Positions 33,957 through 43,433 of a DNA stretch of 45,137 nt are shown piece after piece. This DNA is from an uncultured Granulosicoccaceae bacterium. GTDB taxonomy: Bacteria; Pseudomonadota; Gammaproteobacteria; Granulosicoccales; Granulosicoccaceae. The position numbers were made by a program, and so were the translations under genes. The stretch lies in contig CALIHW010000072.1 of assembly GCA_938020525.1 (NCBI GenBank), positions 1-45,137 of the forward strand, read 5' to 3'. The notes under the pieces are model-generated. The model was not told the origin of the DNA. It saw only the letters and a program-made list of their open reading frames with translations, and did no database searches. Each line of letters opens with the position of its first letter. Within the stretch, counting starts at the first letter, position 1.

Positions 33957-34898
33957 ATGAAGCCATCAGTGGTATTGGTTAATCCTATCTTTGCTCCGAC
34001 ACAGAAAGAATTTGAAGAGACCTATGTTGTACACAAACTGTGGGAGGCGAATGATAAGGCTAAGTTTCTCGCTGAAATTTCTAATGATGTTCGTGTTGTT
34101 GCGACCGATGGTGGGTCAGGTGCAAGTGCTGAATTACTAAGGCAGTTACCCAATGTAGAAGTTATCACTGTATTTGGCGTGGGTGTTGATGCGGTTGATT
34201 TGGACTACTGCAAAGCTAAAGGTATACGGGTCGGGAATACTCCCGATGTACTTTCGGATGATGTCGCTGATTTGGCTGTGGCTCTTTGTCTTGCCACTTA
34301 TCGCCAGATTCCTACGGGTCATGAATATGCGAAGACAGGGCAATGGGAAACCCACGGCCCGATGCAGTTGACGTCAAAATTTTCCGGTAGTCGCGTCGGT
34401 ATTTTTGGCCTTGGTCGTATCGGTCTTGTGATTGCCAGACGTCTACAGGGATTTGATTGCCAAATTAGTTATTGCAATCGGAATCAGCGCGACGATGTGG
34501 AGTACAAGTATTTTTCCGATATTCGTGAAATGGCCGAAGCAGTGGATTGTCTGATTCTGGCTGTCGCACCAACACCGGATATGGCAGGCTTTGTAAGCAC
34601 CGATGTGTTGGCAGCGCTCGGACCGACAGGGCATATCGTCAATATCTCGAGAGGACTTGTCATCGATGAAGATGCGTTGATTGAAGCACTGGCTGAAAAA
34701 AAGATCGCAGGTGCGGGTCTTGATGTATTTGCTAATGAGCCAACTATTCCTGAAGCGCTTAGATCACAGCCCAATGTTGTGCTACAGCCACATGTGGCCA
34801 GCGGTACCGTGCAAACCAGAACTGCAATGGGAAAATTAATGCTCAAAAATCTTTCGAATTTTCTTAACGGTGATGAATTGGTAGCCTTTGTTGCATAG
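33957..34898 (+). CDS. D-2-hydroxyacid dehydrogenase (glyoxylate/hydroxypyruvate reductase type)
   Basis: 313 residues. NAD(P)-binding GLGRIG at 151-156; catalytic Arg232 (NISRGLVIDEDAL), Glu261 (DVFANEPTIP) and His279 (LQPHVASGT) are all present. The family interconverts 2-oxoacids and D-2-hydroxyacids. The residues after the second strand of the dinucleotide fold read YCNRNQRDD; an Arg two positions after Asn is often seen with NADPH preference, but this is only suggestive. It follows larB by 40 bp in the same direction, so is likely the last gene of the lar operon and could use the D-isomer made by LarA. Confidence 0.88.
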   Translation: MKPSVVLVNPIFAPTQKEFEETYVVHKLWEANDKAKFLAEISNDVRVVATDGGSGASAELLRQLPNVEVITVFGVGVDAVDLDYCKAKGIRVGNTPDVLSDDVADLAVALCLATYRQIPTGHEYAKTGQWETHGPMQLTSKFSGSRVGIFGLGRIGLVIARRLQGFDCQISYCNRNQRDDVEYKYFSDIREMAEAVDCLILAVAPTPDMAGFVSTDVLAALGPTGHIVNISRGLVIDEDALIEALAEKKIAGAGLDVFANEPTIPEALRSQPNVVLQPHVASGTVQTRTAMGKLMLKNLSNFLNGDELVAFVA

Positions 34899-34982
34899 TC
34901 TACTGTGCGCAACTGAAATACTAGTTGTGAATATCCGACAGTTGAGCCACACTAATTGGGGCTGTGACATGGAGAGCGTAGC

Positions 34983-35672
34983 GTGAAAATTCTTCTAATT
35001 GACGACCACAGTCTTTTCGCGGAAGGATTGCGGGTACTGCTGAAAGACTTTAACCAAACTGTCGACAAGCCTGTACAGCTCGCCAGTTTTAATAGCTGTG
35101 AACAGGCGCTTGAAGAGCCGGACCCGGATAGTGTTGAACTAATACTACTGGATTATTATCTGCCTGGCCTTAGTGGTGTGAAAGCATTGTCTGCACTGCG
35201 TGAGTACTGTCCTAATTCGCGAATCATTGTTGTATCTGCCCTGGATGATCCACAGCACATTCGCCAGATTATTGATGCCGGTGCCGCCGGGTTCATTCCA
35301 AAGACCTCTACTTTTGCTGTAATGTCAGCAGCACTGAATCTGGTTATTGCCGGTGGTACCTACCTGCCACCTCAGGCAATAGATTCAAAAGGTGGTACTA
35401 CTGCGCGCGCTCACCACCACAATCAGTCGGACCAAGATGCGGGTGCTGGACTGGACTGTCTGTCGCAAAGACAGCGTGAAGTGTTAATGCAGGTTGTGCA
35501 GGGCAAGCCTAATAAGGTTATTGCCAGAACGCTGGATATTTCTGAGCACACAGTTAAGGCTCATGTTTCTGCATCATTTAAGTTGTTGGGTGTAAAAAAT
35601 CGCACTGAGGCAGTCTATGCTGCTGCTCGATTGTATCGCCAAGATTTGGATCGTGTTGACGAAGCGGGTTGA
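34983..35672 (+). CDS. NarL/FixJ-family response regulator
   Basis: 229 residues from GTG (GGAGAG upstream). The receiver domain has Asp7-Asp8, phospho-acceptor Asp57 (LILLDYYLPG) and Lys107 (GFIPKTS). After a His/Gln-rich linker (ARAHHHNQSDQDAG) comes a LuxR-type HTH (LSQRQREVLMQVVQGKPNKV, then SEHTVKAHVSASFKLLGV). No cognate kinase is adjacent, so this is an orphan in the window. It lies 84 bp after the dehydrogenase; regulation of the lar operon is possible but unsupported. Confidence 0.92.
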   Translation: MKILLIDDHSLFAEGLRVLLKDFNQTVDKPVQLASFNSCEQALEEPDPDSVELILLDYYLPGLSGVKALSALREYCPNSRIIVVSALDDPQHIRQIIDAGAAGFIPKTSTFAVMSAALNLVIAGGTYLPPQAIDSKGGTTARAHHHNQSDQDAGAGLDCLSQRQREVLMQVVQGKPNKVIARTLDISEHTVKAHVSASFKLLGVKNRTEAVYAAARLYRQDLDRVDEAG

Positions 35673-35719
35673 CGTCTTTGCCTGCCCGTCTTTGCTTAGT
35701 CATCTTTCCCCTTGCCATC

Positions 35720-36367
35720 TTAAAGTCGTAACAAATAGCGAAGCTCATCAACTGTATTTGCCATTGGCTCATTATATTTTTTCAGCTCGGTGGCAGTATG
35801 GTATCCCCAGGTTACGCAGATTGTTTTCGTCTTTGCGTTGTGAGCACATTCCAGATCGACAGTAGAGTCACCTACAAATACACACTCTGAAGGTTCAACA
35901 TCAGCTTCATTGCACAGTTGCAGAAGCGCTGCCGGATCTGGTTTCTTTGCTACACCGGCTTTTTGCCCATGAATGTAGGGGAATATTTTACGCCCGAAGA
36001 GATCTTCTGTTATCTCGACGGTAAACTGATGAGGTTTATTGGATAGCACGCCTAAGACCTTACCGCTTTGCGCGAGATCATTTACCAGAGCTTGTATTCC
36101 TGTAAATGCGACTGTACCGGGTCGCCAGGTTTTTTTGTAGTAGCTTTGAAACCAGCTCTGCAGTTCGGTAATTTGGCTATCGAGGAATTCTTCTGCCGGT
36201 AATGCACGGCGCAGTAACATCCAAAGGCCGTCACCGACGTAGGTTTTGACTGTAGTAAGAGGAAGTGGTGCTTGACCGAGATCGGATAGCGTACGATTCA
36301 AGGCCGCGGTTAAACCGGGGAGTGAATCGACAAGCGTGCCATCCAGATCGAAGATAACAGCTTTCAT
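35720..36367 (-). CDS. gph: Phosphoglycolate phosphatase
   Basis: 215-residue HAD hydrolase. Motif I FDLDGTLVDSLPGL (6-19) with nucleophile Asp7, motif II VLSNKP near 108-113, Lys in KKPDPAAL and motif IV FVGDSTVDLECAHNAK. YVGDGLWMLLRRAL in the cap is typical of Gph rather than of other HADs. It removes phosphate from 2-phosphoglycolate, which arises from DNA repair or oxygenase side reactions; the product glycolate is a 2-hydroxyacid. Converges on the response regulator gene. Confidence 0.88.
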   Translation of the reverse strand: MKAVIFDLDGTLVDSLPGLTAALNRTLSDLGQAPLPLTTVKTYVGDGLWMLLRRALPAEEFLDSQITELQSWFQSYYKKTWRPGTVAFTGIQALVNDLAQSGKVLGVLSNKPHQFTVEITEDLFGRKIFPYIHGQKAGVAKKPDPAALLQLCNEADVEPSECVFVGDSTVDLECAHNAKTKTICVTWGYHTATELKKYNEPMANTVDELRYLLRL

Positions 36368-36430
36368 GCTATAGAGCCTTGTTATTCAGGTAGCTGTTAG
36401 ATCTGTATATTGCGGAGGTATAAACGAGAA

Positions 36431-36450
36431 CGCCGGCAATTCTGCCGGCG
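36431..36450 (-). terminator. Hairpin between the cytochrome c gene and gph
   Basis: CGCCGGCA/TGCCGGCG stem with a 4-nt loop. On the minus strand, downstream of the cytochrome c gene, it is followed by TTCTCGTTT, a weak T-tract. A second palindrome, GTAGCGCT/AGCGCTAC at 36464-36485, precedes it. Together they probably end the cytochrome transcript. Confidence 0.55.
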
Positions 36451-36519
36451 CTTTAAAAATCATGTAGCGCTGTTTTGTAGCGCTACTGTTGTTCGCGAAG
36501 GGTAGATTCGAACAACTGA

Positions 36520-36825
36520 TTACAGAGAGCTGTAGTACGCAGCCAGGTCCATCATGTCCTGTTCGCTTAAGCCTGCAGCCATCGGTGCCATCGTCGCAGA
36601 GCTTGCGCCTTTGCGCTCTCCGGATTTGAACGCCTTTAACTGTGCTACCAGATATTCGGCTTTTTGACCGGCCAGATTAGGGAAGGTGGGCCCAATGCCA
36701 ACGCCATCAGCACCGTGACAGGCCGCACATACTGCAGATTTGCCTTTTCCGGCTGCGGCATCACCAGCAGCGAATGCCGGAGAACTGGCGAGAACAGCGA
36801 ATGTTATAGCGAGAAGAGTTTTCAT
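36520..36825 (-). CDS. Class I cytochrome c (c553/c5-like)
   Basis: 101 residues from the ATG at 36825. A Sec signal (MKTLLAITFAVLASSPAFA, 1-19) is followed by the heme site CAACH (Cys33, Cys36, His37), GIGPTFPNLAGQ, and an axial Met in ATMAPMA (residue 79 or 82). The C-terminal helix is DMMDLAAYYSSL. Small periplasmic electron carrier. The reading frame is open upstream to 36900 but the signal peptide sets the start. Partner oxidase or reductase not nearby. Confidence 0.92.
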   Translation of the reverse strand: MKTLLAITFAVLASSPAFAAGDAAAGKGKSAVCAACHGADGVGIGPTFPNLAGQKAEYLVAQLKAFKSGERKGASSATMAPMAAGLSEQDMMDLAAYYSSL

Positions 36826-36934
36826 ATAAAGTATTTTCCTGGAGAACATTGATAGCGTAGCGCAATAAAGCGAACCCAACCTTAATGTGAACCGGGTCAC
36901 AAATAAACCCGGTTCTAAAGGTGAATAACGGCGC

Positions 36935-39019
36935 TTACGAGGCTTTCTTCATTTCGGCTGCCTGCGCAATAACAACCTCAGCGACGTTGCTCGGGCAAGG
37001 TGCATAGTGAGAGAATTCCATAGAGAATTGACCACGGCCAGACGTCATAGTTCGCAGGTCGCCGATGTAGCCGAACATTTCGCTCAGAGGTGCGTCGGCC
37101 TTAACACGAACACCGGTCACGCCTGCCTCCTGACCCTGAATCATACCGCGTCGGCGGTTTAGATCACCAATGACATCACCAACATGGTCCTCTGGGGTGA
37201 ACACATCAATTTTCATGATCGGCTCAAGCAGCTGAGGGCCTGCCTTTGGCATAGACTCTCGGTAGGCTGCCTTCGACGCAATTTCAAATGCCACGGCTGA
37301 GGAGTCAACAGCATGGAAGGCACCGTCCATTAGTGTGACCTGGAAATCCAGGCACGGATAACCCGCCAGTACGCCATTCTCGATGCTTTGCTTGAAACCC
37401 TTTTCAACCGCAGGCCAGTACTCGCGAGGTACGTTACCACCGGTTACTTTTGATTCAAAAGTAAAGCCGGTGCCCACTTCTGCAGGTTCGATAACATATT
37501 CGATCTTGGCAAACTGACCGGAACCACCAGTCTGTTTCTTGTGCGTGTAAGTATCTTCAATGCGCTTGGTGATGGTTTCGCGGTAGGCAACCTGAGGCTT
37601 ACCAACTTCTACATCAACATCGTGCGTTCGCTTGAGAATGTCGACTTTAATGTCCAGGTGCAATTCACCCATACCTTTGATAATGGTCTCGCCGCTTTCC
37701 TCGTCGGTCTCAACATGGAAAGAAGGATCTTCCTGAACCATCTTGCTCAGTGCCAGCCCCATCTTCTCTGAACCACCTTTGTCTTTAGGTGAGATAGCGA
37801 TAGAGATAACCGGATCAGGGAATACCATGGGTTCAAGGGTGGCCGGGTTCTTAACATCAGCCAGCGTATGACCGGTCTGTACGTTTTTCATACCGACGAT
37901 AGCGACGATATCACCCGCTTGAGCTTTGTCTAGCTCTTCGCGTGAGTCAGCGTGCATTTCCACGATGCGGCCAATACGTTCTGTTTTACCAGTGAAGGTA
38001 TTTAGAACATTAGTACCCTTAGCCAGAGTACCGGTGTAGATTCGCGTAAAAGTTAGTGCGCCGTATCGGTCGTCCATGATTTTGAACGCCAATGCCCGCA
38101 GAGGACCGTCCGGATCAACAATGGCGAACTCACCAGTCTCGTTACCTTCAAGGTCTACTTCCGGCTGAGGTTTAACTTCAGTTGGGTTGGGCAGGTAATC
38201 GACAACGGCATCAAGAACGTTCTGCACACCTTTGTTCTTGAAAGAGCTACCGCAGAAAGTCGGGAAGAACGCAAGGTCAATAGTACCCGTGCGAATACAT
38301 CGCTTAATGGTTTCCAGATCGGGCTCTTCGCCTTCAAGGTACTTTTCCATAGCGTCGTCGTCTTGCTCTAGTGCAGTCTCGATCAGCTTTTCGCGATACT
38401 CTTCAATCTTGTCAGCCATGTCAGCAGGTGGGTCAACGATTTCATATTTCATTGGATCACCCGAGTCATCCCAGACCCATGCCTTACGGGTAAGAAGGTC
38501 CACAACACCCGAGAAGTTTTCTTCAATGCCGATAGGCAGTGTCATGATCAATGGAACCGCGCCGAGAACCTCTTCAACCTGTTTAGTCACACGGTAAAAA
38601 TCTGCACCCATACGGTCGAGTTTATTGACGTAGATAATACGTGCAACACCAGACTCGTTTGCATAACGCCAGTTGGTTTCTGATTGCGGTTCAACACCAC
38701 CGGAACCGCAGAAAACACCTACACCACCATCTAGTACTTTGAGGGAACGATACACTTCAATAGTGAAGTCAACGTGACCCGGTGTATCGATGATGTTCAA
38801 TCGATGATCATTCCAGAAGCAGGTAGTTGCCGCAGACTGGATTGTGATGCCGCGTTCCTGCTCCTGATCCATGAAGTCGGTAGTCGCTGCACCATCGTGT
38901 ACTTCACCGATTTTGTGAATCTTGCCAGTCAGTTTCAGTATGCGCTCTGTCGTTGTGGTTTTTCCCGCATCAACGTGGGCGAATATCCCTATGTTTCGGT
39001 AAAGCGTTAAGTCAGTCAT
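36935..39019 (-). CDS. fusA: Elongation factor G, second-copy type (EF-G2-like)
   Basis: 694 residues. GTPase motifs: [15 protein letters not shown] (G1), [14 protein letters not shown] (switch I/G2), DTPGHVDF (G3), NKLDR (G4). Domains II-V follow, including [11 protein letters not shown] and a [12 protein letters not shown]-like end ([13 protein letters not shown]). It catalyses ribosomal translocation or, for some paralogues, ribosome recycling. It stands alone rather than in the str operon with rpsL, rpsG and tuf, and the early [14 protein letters not shown] resembles the second EF-G of gammaproteobacteria, so it is probably a paralogue. ATG at 39019; an upstream TTG is in frame. Confidence 0.93.
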   Translation of the reverse strand: MTDLTLYRNIGIFAHVDAGKTTTTERILKLTGKIHKIGEVHDGAATTDFMDQEQERGITIQSAATTCFWNDHRLNIIDTPGHVDFTIEVYRSLKVLDGGVGVFCGSGGVEPQSETNWRYANESGVARIIYVNKLDRMGADFYRVTKQVEEVLGAVPLIMTLPIGIEENFSGVVDLLTRKAWVWDDSGDPMKYEIVDPPADMADKIEEYREKLIETALEQDDDAMEKYLEGEEPDLETIKRCIRTGTIDLAFFPTFCGSSFKNKGVQNVLDAVVDYLPNPTEVKPQPEVDLEGNETGEFAIVDPDGPLRALAFKIMDDRYGALTFTRIYTGTLAKGTNVLNTFTGKTERIGRIVEMHADSREELDKAQAGDIVAIVGMKNVQTGHTLADVKNPATLEPMVFPDPVISIAISPKDKGGSEKMGLALSKMVQEDPSFHVETDEESGETIIKGMGELHLDIKVDILKRTHDVDVEVGKPQVAYRETITKRIEDTYTHKKQTGGSGQFAKIEYVIEPAEVGTGFTFESKVTGGNVPREYWPAVEKGFKQSIENGVLAGYPCLDFQVTLMDGAFHAVDSSAVAFEIASKAAYRESMPKAGPQLLEPIMKIDVFTPEDHVGDVIGDLNRRRGMIQGQEAGVTGVRVKADAPLSEMFGYIGDLRTMTSGRGQFSMEFSHYAPCPSNVAEVVIAQAAEMKKAS

Positions 39020-39520
39020 GTCGTTTCTCAAAAATAAAAAGTACCGGTGACAAACACCAGTACGCGTGTGGCGCAGGCCGGGGGCTCGGATAAGGCGCGC
39101 CGCCCAAATTCAGGCGAAGCGACAGGGCGAAGCGTTATTGTGTGCGCTGCATCACATCTGGTTCAGGCCACGAGTACAGCAGGGTTAAGTGTCTGATCAA
39201 ACGAGAAATTCGCTGTAGACAGCAGTCTGCGATATCCGGGGGAAAGTCTTCGCTGATCAGAGGCAAATTTACTGAGGTTGCGTTATCAACTAACCGGTGA
39301 GGCGGCGGCTTGCTTGCGAAGCGGAATATAGGCGAATAAGTGCTGATTTTCAAGGTAAAACGGTGAATTGCACCGTTTTGTCAGGCATTCATACCATTCG
39401 GGTCAAACAGAGGTTCATTTTGTCGGAATACTGCCGAAAAAGTGGCAGTCAAAAATGCTGGACTGTCCGCTGGACATCGCGATTTTCCAGACCTCAGATG
39501 AGAATTCCAAGGATCGACGT
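39020..39520. other. Divergent intergenic region upstream of the EF-G2 and LprI-like genes
   Basis: About 500 bp. A G/C-rich patch at 39066-39135 (GGCGCAGGCCGGGGGCTCGG, then GGCGAAGCGACAGGGCGAAG) carries a short direct repeat of GGCGAAGCG. Minus-strand frames here have unnatural composition and are not called. No promoter can be pinned by eye. Confidence 0.35.
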
Positions 39521-40201
39521 GTGAAGATAATTTGTAGCAAACTGCTTTTGCTGTCGCCAATCCTGTGGCCAATCTTCTGTGTGAATCCCGCAATCGCCGG
39601 TGTGAATTGCGATGGCACACCTCACACGCGGCTGGAATTGGCGATTTGTGGTGAGCCGGTCTTGCAGGCGCTGGATAGTGAGCTTACAGCAGCCTTGAAA
39701 GAAGTGCTGCAACGCAGCGATATCAGCCAACAGGACATCGCAGAACAACGAAACCACATTGCCCGCCAATGCCGTCGCGAAGCCAGTCGGGCATTTAGTG
39801 CGTGTTTAGTTGATGCTGAACTTACCTCTCTTGAGTGGGCGGCGAACAAATTGGGTCAGTCCAATGTCAGCGGCGGCACGGTCATAAGCAAGAGTTGGCG
39901 CTACGATGAAAGTCTTGCAGCTCGTACAAGTCAGTTGCAACGGCAGTTAAAGGTCGCAGAGAATCGATTGCGATCTACCGCTGATCCGAAGCTCACGGTT
40001 GCAACAATTCTTGAATTGATCAATGCGTATGAACAACACCCGGCTCCTCGCAGAAAAGCTATTGACCAGTTGGAACGCCGCCTAAAATCCGGCTGTGATC
40101 ATGTCGTCTACGGTGCCGGGTGGCACCGGGTATTGAGGGACAACAATCTTTCCTGTACTGATCTGCAGGCACCTGCGTTACTAAGCACCTCTGATTTCTG
40201 A
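39521..40201 (+). CDS. Secreted protein with LprI/DUF1311-like domain
   Basis: 226 residues from GTG at 39521 (AAGGA 7 nt upstream); the frame is open further but only this start gives a clean signal peptide (LLLLSPILWPIFCVNPAIAG). The first 85 mature residues match the Cys-rich LprI/DUF1311 pattern: VNCDGTPHTRLELAICGEP, LDSELTAAL, then RQCRREASRAFSACL, with Cys spaced for disulfides. A helical region (about 140-190) and a Cys-containing C-terminus follow. LprI-like proteins inhibit lysozyme in mycobacteria; in proteobacteria their role is mostly unknown. Confidence 0.75.
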   Translation: MKIICSKLLLLSPILWPIFCVNPAIAGVNCDGTPHTRLELAICGEPVLQALDSELTAALKEVLQRSDISQQDIAEQRNHIARQCRREASRAFSACLVDAELTSLEWAANKLGQSNVSGGTVISKSWRYDESLAARTSQLQRQLKVAENRLRSTADPKLTVATILELINAYEQHPAPRRKAIDQLERRLKSGCDHVVYGAGWHRVLRDNNLSCTDLQAPALLSTSDF

Positions 40202-40278
40202 TTAAAAGCCCGACAAGCCAGCTCCATATATATCCTGCTGTTACAATATTAAGAACATTTCCACTATTTCGAGCTTGA

Positions 40279-40932
40279 ATGACACACTGCTTGCTGTTTG
40301 ATAGCGACGGTACTCTGGTTGACAGTGAAGCGATCAATAACGAGGCACTGGAGGATGAGCTTCGTCTGCATGATATCGATGAAGATAAAGCTGCCTTGCT
40401 CGCAAGATACAGGGGCTGGCAATTCAAGCCGATGCTTGAAGACCTGGGTCAATTACACTGTAAAACTCTGGGCCAGGAGTTTGAGAGCACTTTTCGCGCC
40501 CGAGCAAGTGAGTACTTTGAAGAGCGGCTTGAGCCGATTCCAAATATTCATGCAGCGCTTAATGATTTGCCTCAAGCGAAGTGTGTTGCTTCGAATGCAC
40601 CGATGAAGAAGTTGTGTCAAGTGCTTGCTAAAACCAGGCTGTGCGGATTCTTCAATGATAATTTGTTCAGCGCCTATGATATTTCCCGCTGGAAACCGGA
40701 TCCCGAACTGTTTAATCACGCGGCGAGACAGATGGGATTTGAGGCGACAAAGTGTATTGTTATTGAAGACAGTGACGTTGGCGTTCAAGCTGCAATAAGT
40801 GCCGGAATGAAGTGCGTTCATTATGTTCCTGACGGCATGATCAGTAAGTTTTTGGAAAACTCCGGTGTGCTGGGTATAACCGATATGAGTGAGTTGCCGG
40901 CTGCTGTGAGGAAGCTCGAATTACGTCGGTGA
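40279..40932 (+). CDS. HAD-family phosphatase (beta-phosphoglucomutase/YieH-like)
   Basis: 217 residues. Motif I FDSDGTLVDSEAIN (7-20; nucleophile Asp8), motif II VASNAPMKKL near 109-118, motif III SRWKPDPELF near 135-144 and motif IV VIEDSDVGVQAA near 157-168. The S-N-A-P motif and cap sequence resemble YieH-type sugar-phosphate or 6-phosphogluconate phosphatases. Substrate not assigned. Single gene; 77 bp after the LprI-like gene. Confidence 0.85.
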   Translation: MTHCLLFDSDGTLVDSEAINNEALEDELRLHDIDEDKAALLARYRGWQFKPMLEDLGQLHCKTLGQEFESTFRARASEYFEERLEPIPNIHAALNDLPQAKCVASNAPMKKLCQVLAKTRLCGFFNDNLFSAYDISRWKPDPELFNHAARQMGFEATKCIVIEDSDVGVQAAISAGMKCVHYVPDGMISKFLENSGVLGITDMSELPAAVRKLELRR

Positions 40933-41012
40933 CGCTGTTGTTTTCGCAATTCATGTGAATCAGTATGTAAACTCAGAAGACAACCTCAGACGGCAATAAT
41001 CAGGAAGTTGTT

Positions 41013-41306
41013 TTGGCAAAAACCGGTATGGGAGAATGTGGCTTATGCACGCGTCAGTCTGCTTTGACTGCGCATCATCTCATTCCGCGTAAGTTGCATC
41101 GTCGAAAACACTTCAGGAAGCACTTTGAAAAGACAGAGTTGCATGCCACCGTATTGATTTGCCGACAATGTCATGGTGGTCTGCACGTGCTTTATGACGA
41201 AATGCATCTGGGGAAATCACTGAATTCCATAGACAAGCTGCTGGACGACCCACAGGTTAAAAAACACATCGAGTGGGTTGCGCGTCAGCGGGTGCAATGG
41301 CAATGA
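41013..41306 (+). CDS. Small HNH-type zinc/nuclease-fold protein
   Basis: 97 residues from TTG at 41013 (AGGAAG 6 nt upstream); an ATG at 41028 is possible. It has the HNH outline with a structural zinc: C-x-x-C (CGLC, 9-12), HHLIPRKLH (the HH of the beta-beta-alpha metal site) and CRQCHGGLH (second Cys pair plus His). No partner domain. Such proteins are annotated as HNH endonucleases, but many stand-alone members lack a shown activity. No phage or restriction genes adjoin it. Confidence 0.75.
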   Translation: MAKTGMGECGLCTRQSALTAHHLIPRKLHRRKHFRKHFEKTELHATVLICRQCHGGLHVLYDEMHLGKSLNSIDKLLDDPQVKKHIEWVARQRVQWQ

Positions 41307-41406
41307 ACTACACTTGGCCTATGTTTCCTGTTTACTTTTTCCCTGGCCACTCCACCGGCCACTTCTTTAGCCATCTCTCTGGCCACTTTCAAGTCTGTGC
41401 AACGTC

Positions 41407-42180
41407 GTGAGTAATTCACTCGAACCAATGAAGGTTGAGTTTGCGGATATTCTTATCTGGATGAAAGAGACCTCGTTGATTTTCCGGCGACGGCCTTTGG
41501 TGTTTGTGGCAATCTCACTGGCATTTTTTATCCTCTGCTACAAGGTTAGAATCTCTGGCTATCTGACATTCTTTATGGCTCTGCTTTTGTGTCAGATTGC
41601 AATTGTGGCTTGCATTGTGGTGGCGCGTGGCGCGGATGAATCAACAACTCTGACACTGAATATCTGGTACCAGAGTTTGGTCAATGCGATCACCACAACG
41701 GTGCTATGTTCAGCGTTTTATGTTTTGTTGTGGGTTTTGGCAGCCCGGGTTGCCAGTATGTTAATGCTTGATGAAGTAGTACCAGAATCAAGCATGCCAC
41801 CTCCGATAGCATCGCTACAATGGCTTTATGATGGCACGATATCATTGTTTGTAATTTATATTGGCATCATGGTCACCACCATGTGGTTTCTACTGCCGCT
41901 ATCGGTATTCCACAGGCTCGGCTTTATAGATTCAGTAATGTTTGCCAAGCAGGGTGAGCGTAAAAATTTTCCGGTTATAGCAGCGGCTAGCTATCTGCCA
42001 TTTATGGTGTTTTTTATTTTATTTGTTTTTAGTGAGCTGGCGCTGGTGGTGGCTATAGCTGCGCTACCGTTGTTTGCAATATACATGTACGTGAGTTTTC
42101 GACATGTGTATATGGGGCGTAAGGAAAGCCTTCCTGAAAAGGTAAAGTCAGTAGAGGCAGTACCTGCAGAATCAGGCTGA
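41407..42180 (+). CDS. Multi-pass membrane protein of unknown function
   Basis: 257 residues with six hydrophobic spans, about 32-47, 50-73, 91-115, 146-170, 196-215 and 218-233. A soluble N-terminus (FADILIWMKETSLIFRRRP) and a Glu/Lys C-terminal tail flank them. The N-terminal arrangement, helix then FRRRPLVFV, recalls membrane proteins that interact with other membrane complexes, but I do not recognise the family. Start uncertain: GTG at 41407 or ATG at 41428, neither with a good ribosome site. The 70 bp upstream contain four imperfect GGCCACT repeats. Confidence 0.7.
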   Translation: MSNSLEPMKVEFADILIWMKETSLIFRRRPLVFVAISLAFFILCYKVRISGYLTFFMALLLCQIAIVACIVVARGADESTTLTLNIWYQSLVNAITTTVLCSAFYVLLWVLAARVASMLMLDEVVPESSMPPPIASLQWLYDGTISLFVIYIGIMVTTMWFLLPLSVFHRLGFIDSVMFAKQGERKNFPVIAAASYLPFMVFFILFVFSELALVVAIAALPLFAIYMYVSFRHVYMGRKESLPEKVKSVEAVPAESG

Positions 42181-42227
42181 TAATCTCAGCCCGAAAAAAT
42201 AATAGTCAGGTAGAGTCTTGTGCAATA

Positions 42228-42252
42228 GTCGCAGGTAATCGTCGCAGGTAAT
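42228..42252 (-). repeat. 13-nt tandem duplication after the methyltransferase stop
   Basis: GTCGCAGGTAATC at 42228-42240 and GTCGCAGGTAAT at 42241-42252 are identical over 12 nt, 7 nt beyond the minus-strand stop of the methyltransferase gene. Confidence 0.85.
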
Positions 42253-42258
42253 GGTTGA

Positions 42259-43314
42259 TTACGCCGGACGCTTGCGACGGCTTCTGCGCTTAGAATTACC
42301 AGACACCGATCCGCCGGCCACGCTCATATCGCCTTGCAGTTGTGCAGTCGCACCGACTGAGACATCTCCAAGCTCTGCCACAATCGTCTCTAATGTGGGA
42401 GCAGCCCCACCTTCATAATTGTCCAAAGCTTCTTTCATTACTCTAATGTGGTCAGGTGATGTGCCACAGCAGCCGCCAATGATTGTTGCTCCTGCATCGA
42501 ATGCTAACTGTGCATAACGCCCCATTAACTCAGGCGTGCCGTTATAAACAATCTTGCCGTCTACGTATTCAGGTATTCCGCAGTTGGCTTTGGCAATGAA
42601 TGCTGGTGGTTCCTGGAATTCCTGACAACTCTTTTTCATGTTCATCATTGCCGCGACCACTTCAGCAGCGCCAACGCCGCAATTGGTGCCGCAACCGGTG
42701 AGTTCCGGCAGCATTTCAGAAGCGAGCTTGACGATGTCTGCAGCAGTTACACCCATCATGGTGCGGCCGTTAGTATCGATACTCATGCTGAAAACTACAG
42801 GAAGTTTGGTTGTCTTGGCACCCATGAAAGCGGCTTTGGCTTCCTCTAGCGAAGACAGTGTTTCGATCCAGATGATATCTGCACCACCATCGGCAAGTGC
42901 TTGTGCCTGTTCTGCAAATGCATCAGCCGCAGCCTCAATTGATAGTGTGCCGGTGGGCTCAAAGATTTCACCGGTCGGACCGATGTCTCCTGCGACAATT
43001 ACCTTGCGCCCACTCTTATCAACCGCTTCGCGCAGCAACTCCGCCGCACGCTTATTTAATTCTGAGACGCGCTTCTCACCGTTGTGCAGCTGCAATCGAT
43101 ACCGATTACCGCCGAACGTATTGGTCAACACCAGATCAGAACCAGCCTCGATAAAACTCTCGTAGTGTCTAGTAACCCGGTCTGGGTGGTCAGCGTTCCA
43201 GAATTCCGGCGAATCGCCGGTTTGCAGCCCCATGCTGAAAAGGTTTGTGCCTGTTGCACCATCCGCAAGAATGAAGCGTTTTTCCTGCAATATCTCAGTA
43301 ATTATATTTTTCAT
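42259..43314 (-). CDS. bmt: Homocysteine S-methyltransferase family protein (betaine type)
   Basis: 351 residues. It transfers a methyl group to homocysteine to make methionine. The TIM-barrel start is LADGATGTNLFSMGLQTGD; TNTFGGNRYRL follows; zinc ligands are Cys212 (GTNCGVGA) and Cys282-Cys283 (GGCCGTSPDH). The domain layout and QTGDSPEFWN match betaine-homocysteine methyltransferases of marine bacteria, which would use glycine betaine or DMSP-type donors; donor inferred. An unusual C-terminal tail of about 40 residues is Gly/Ser-rich then strongly basic (KRRSRRKRPA). Divergent from the 2OG oxygenase. Confidence 0.87.
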   Translation of the reverse strand: MKNIITEILQEKRFILADGATGTNLFSMGLQTGDSPEFWNADHPDRVTRHYESFIEAGSDLVLTNTFGGNRYRLQLHNGEKRVSELNKRAAELLREAVDKSGRKVIVAGDIGPTGEIFEPTGTLSIEAAADAFAEQAQALADGGADIIWIETLSSLEEAKAAFMGAKTTKLPVVFSMSIDTNGRTMMGVTAADIVKLASEMLPELTGCGTNCGVGAAEVVAAMMNMKKSCQEFQEPPAFIAKANCGIPEYVDGKIVYNGTPELMGRYAQLAFDAGATIIGGCCGTSPDHIRVMKEALDNYEGGAAPTLETIVAELGDVSVGATAQLQGDMSVAGGSVSGNSKRRSRRKRPA

Positions 43315-43433
43315 TGTTTGATTCTTCTACCTGCTTGATCAGGGTTGTTGCAGCAATTGCCTGGGGCTATAGGCGCGCTAACGTTATGTTAGTCTTGTTT
43401 GCGATTAATATGCCGATTGGGATGCTGGAAAAC

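Noticed and set aside
39135-39353. 72-codon minus-strand frame upstream of EF-G2
   Set aside because: Unnatural composition and no homology recognised.
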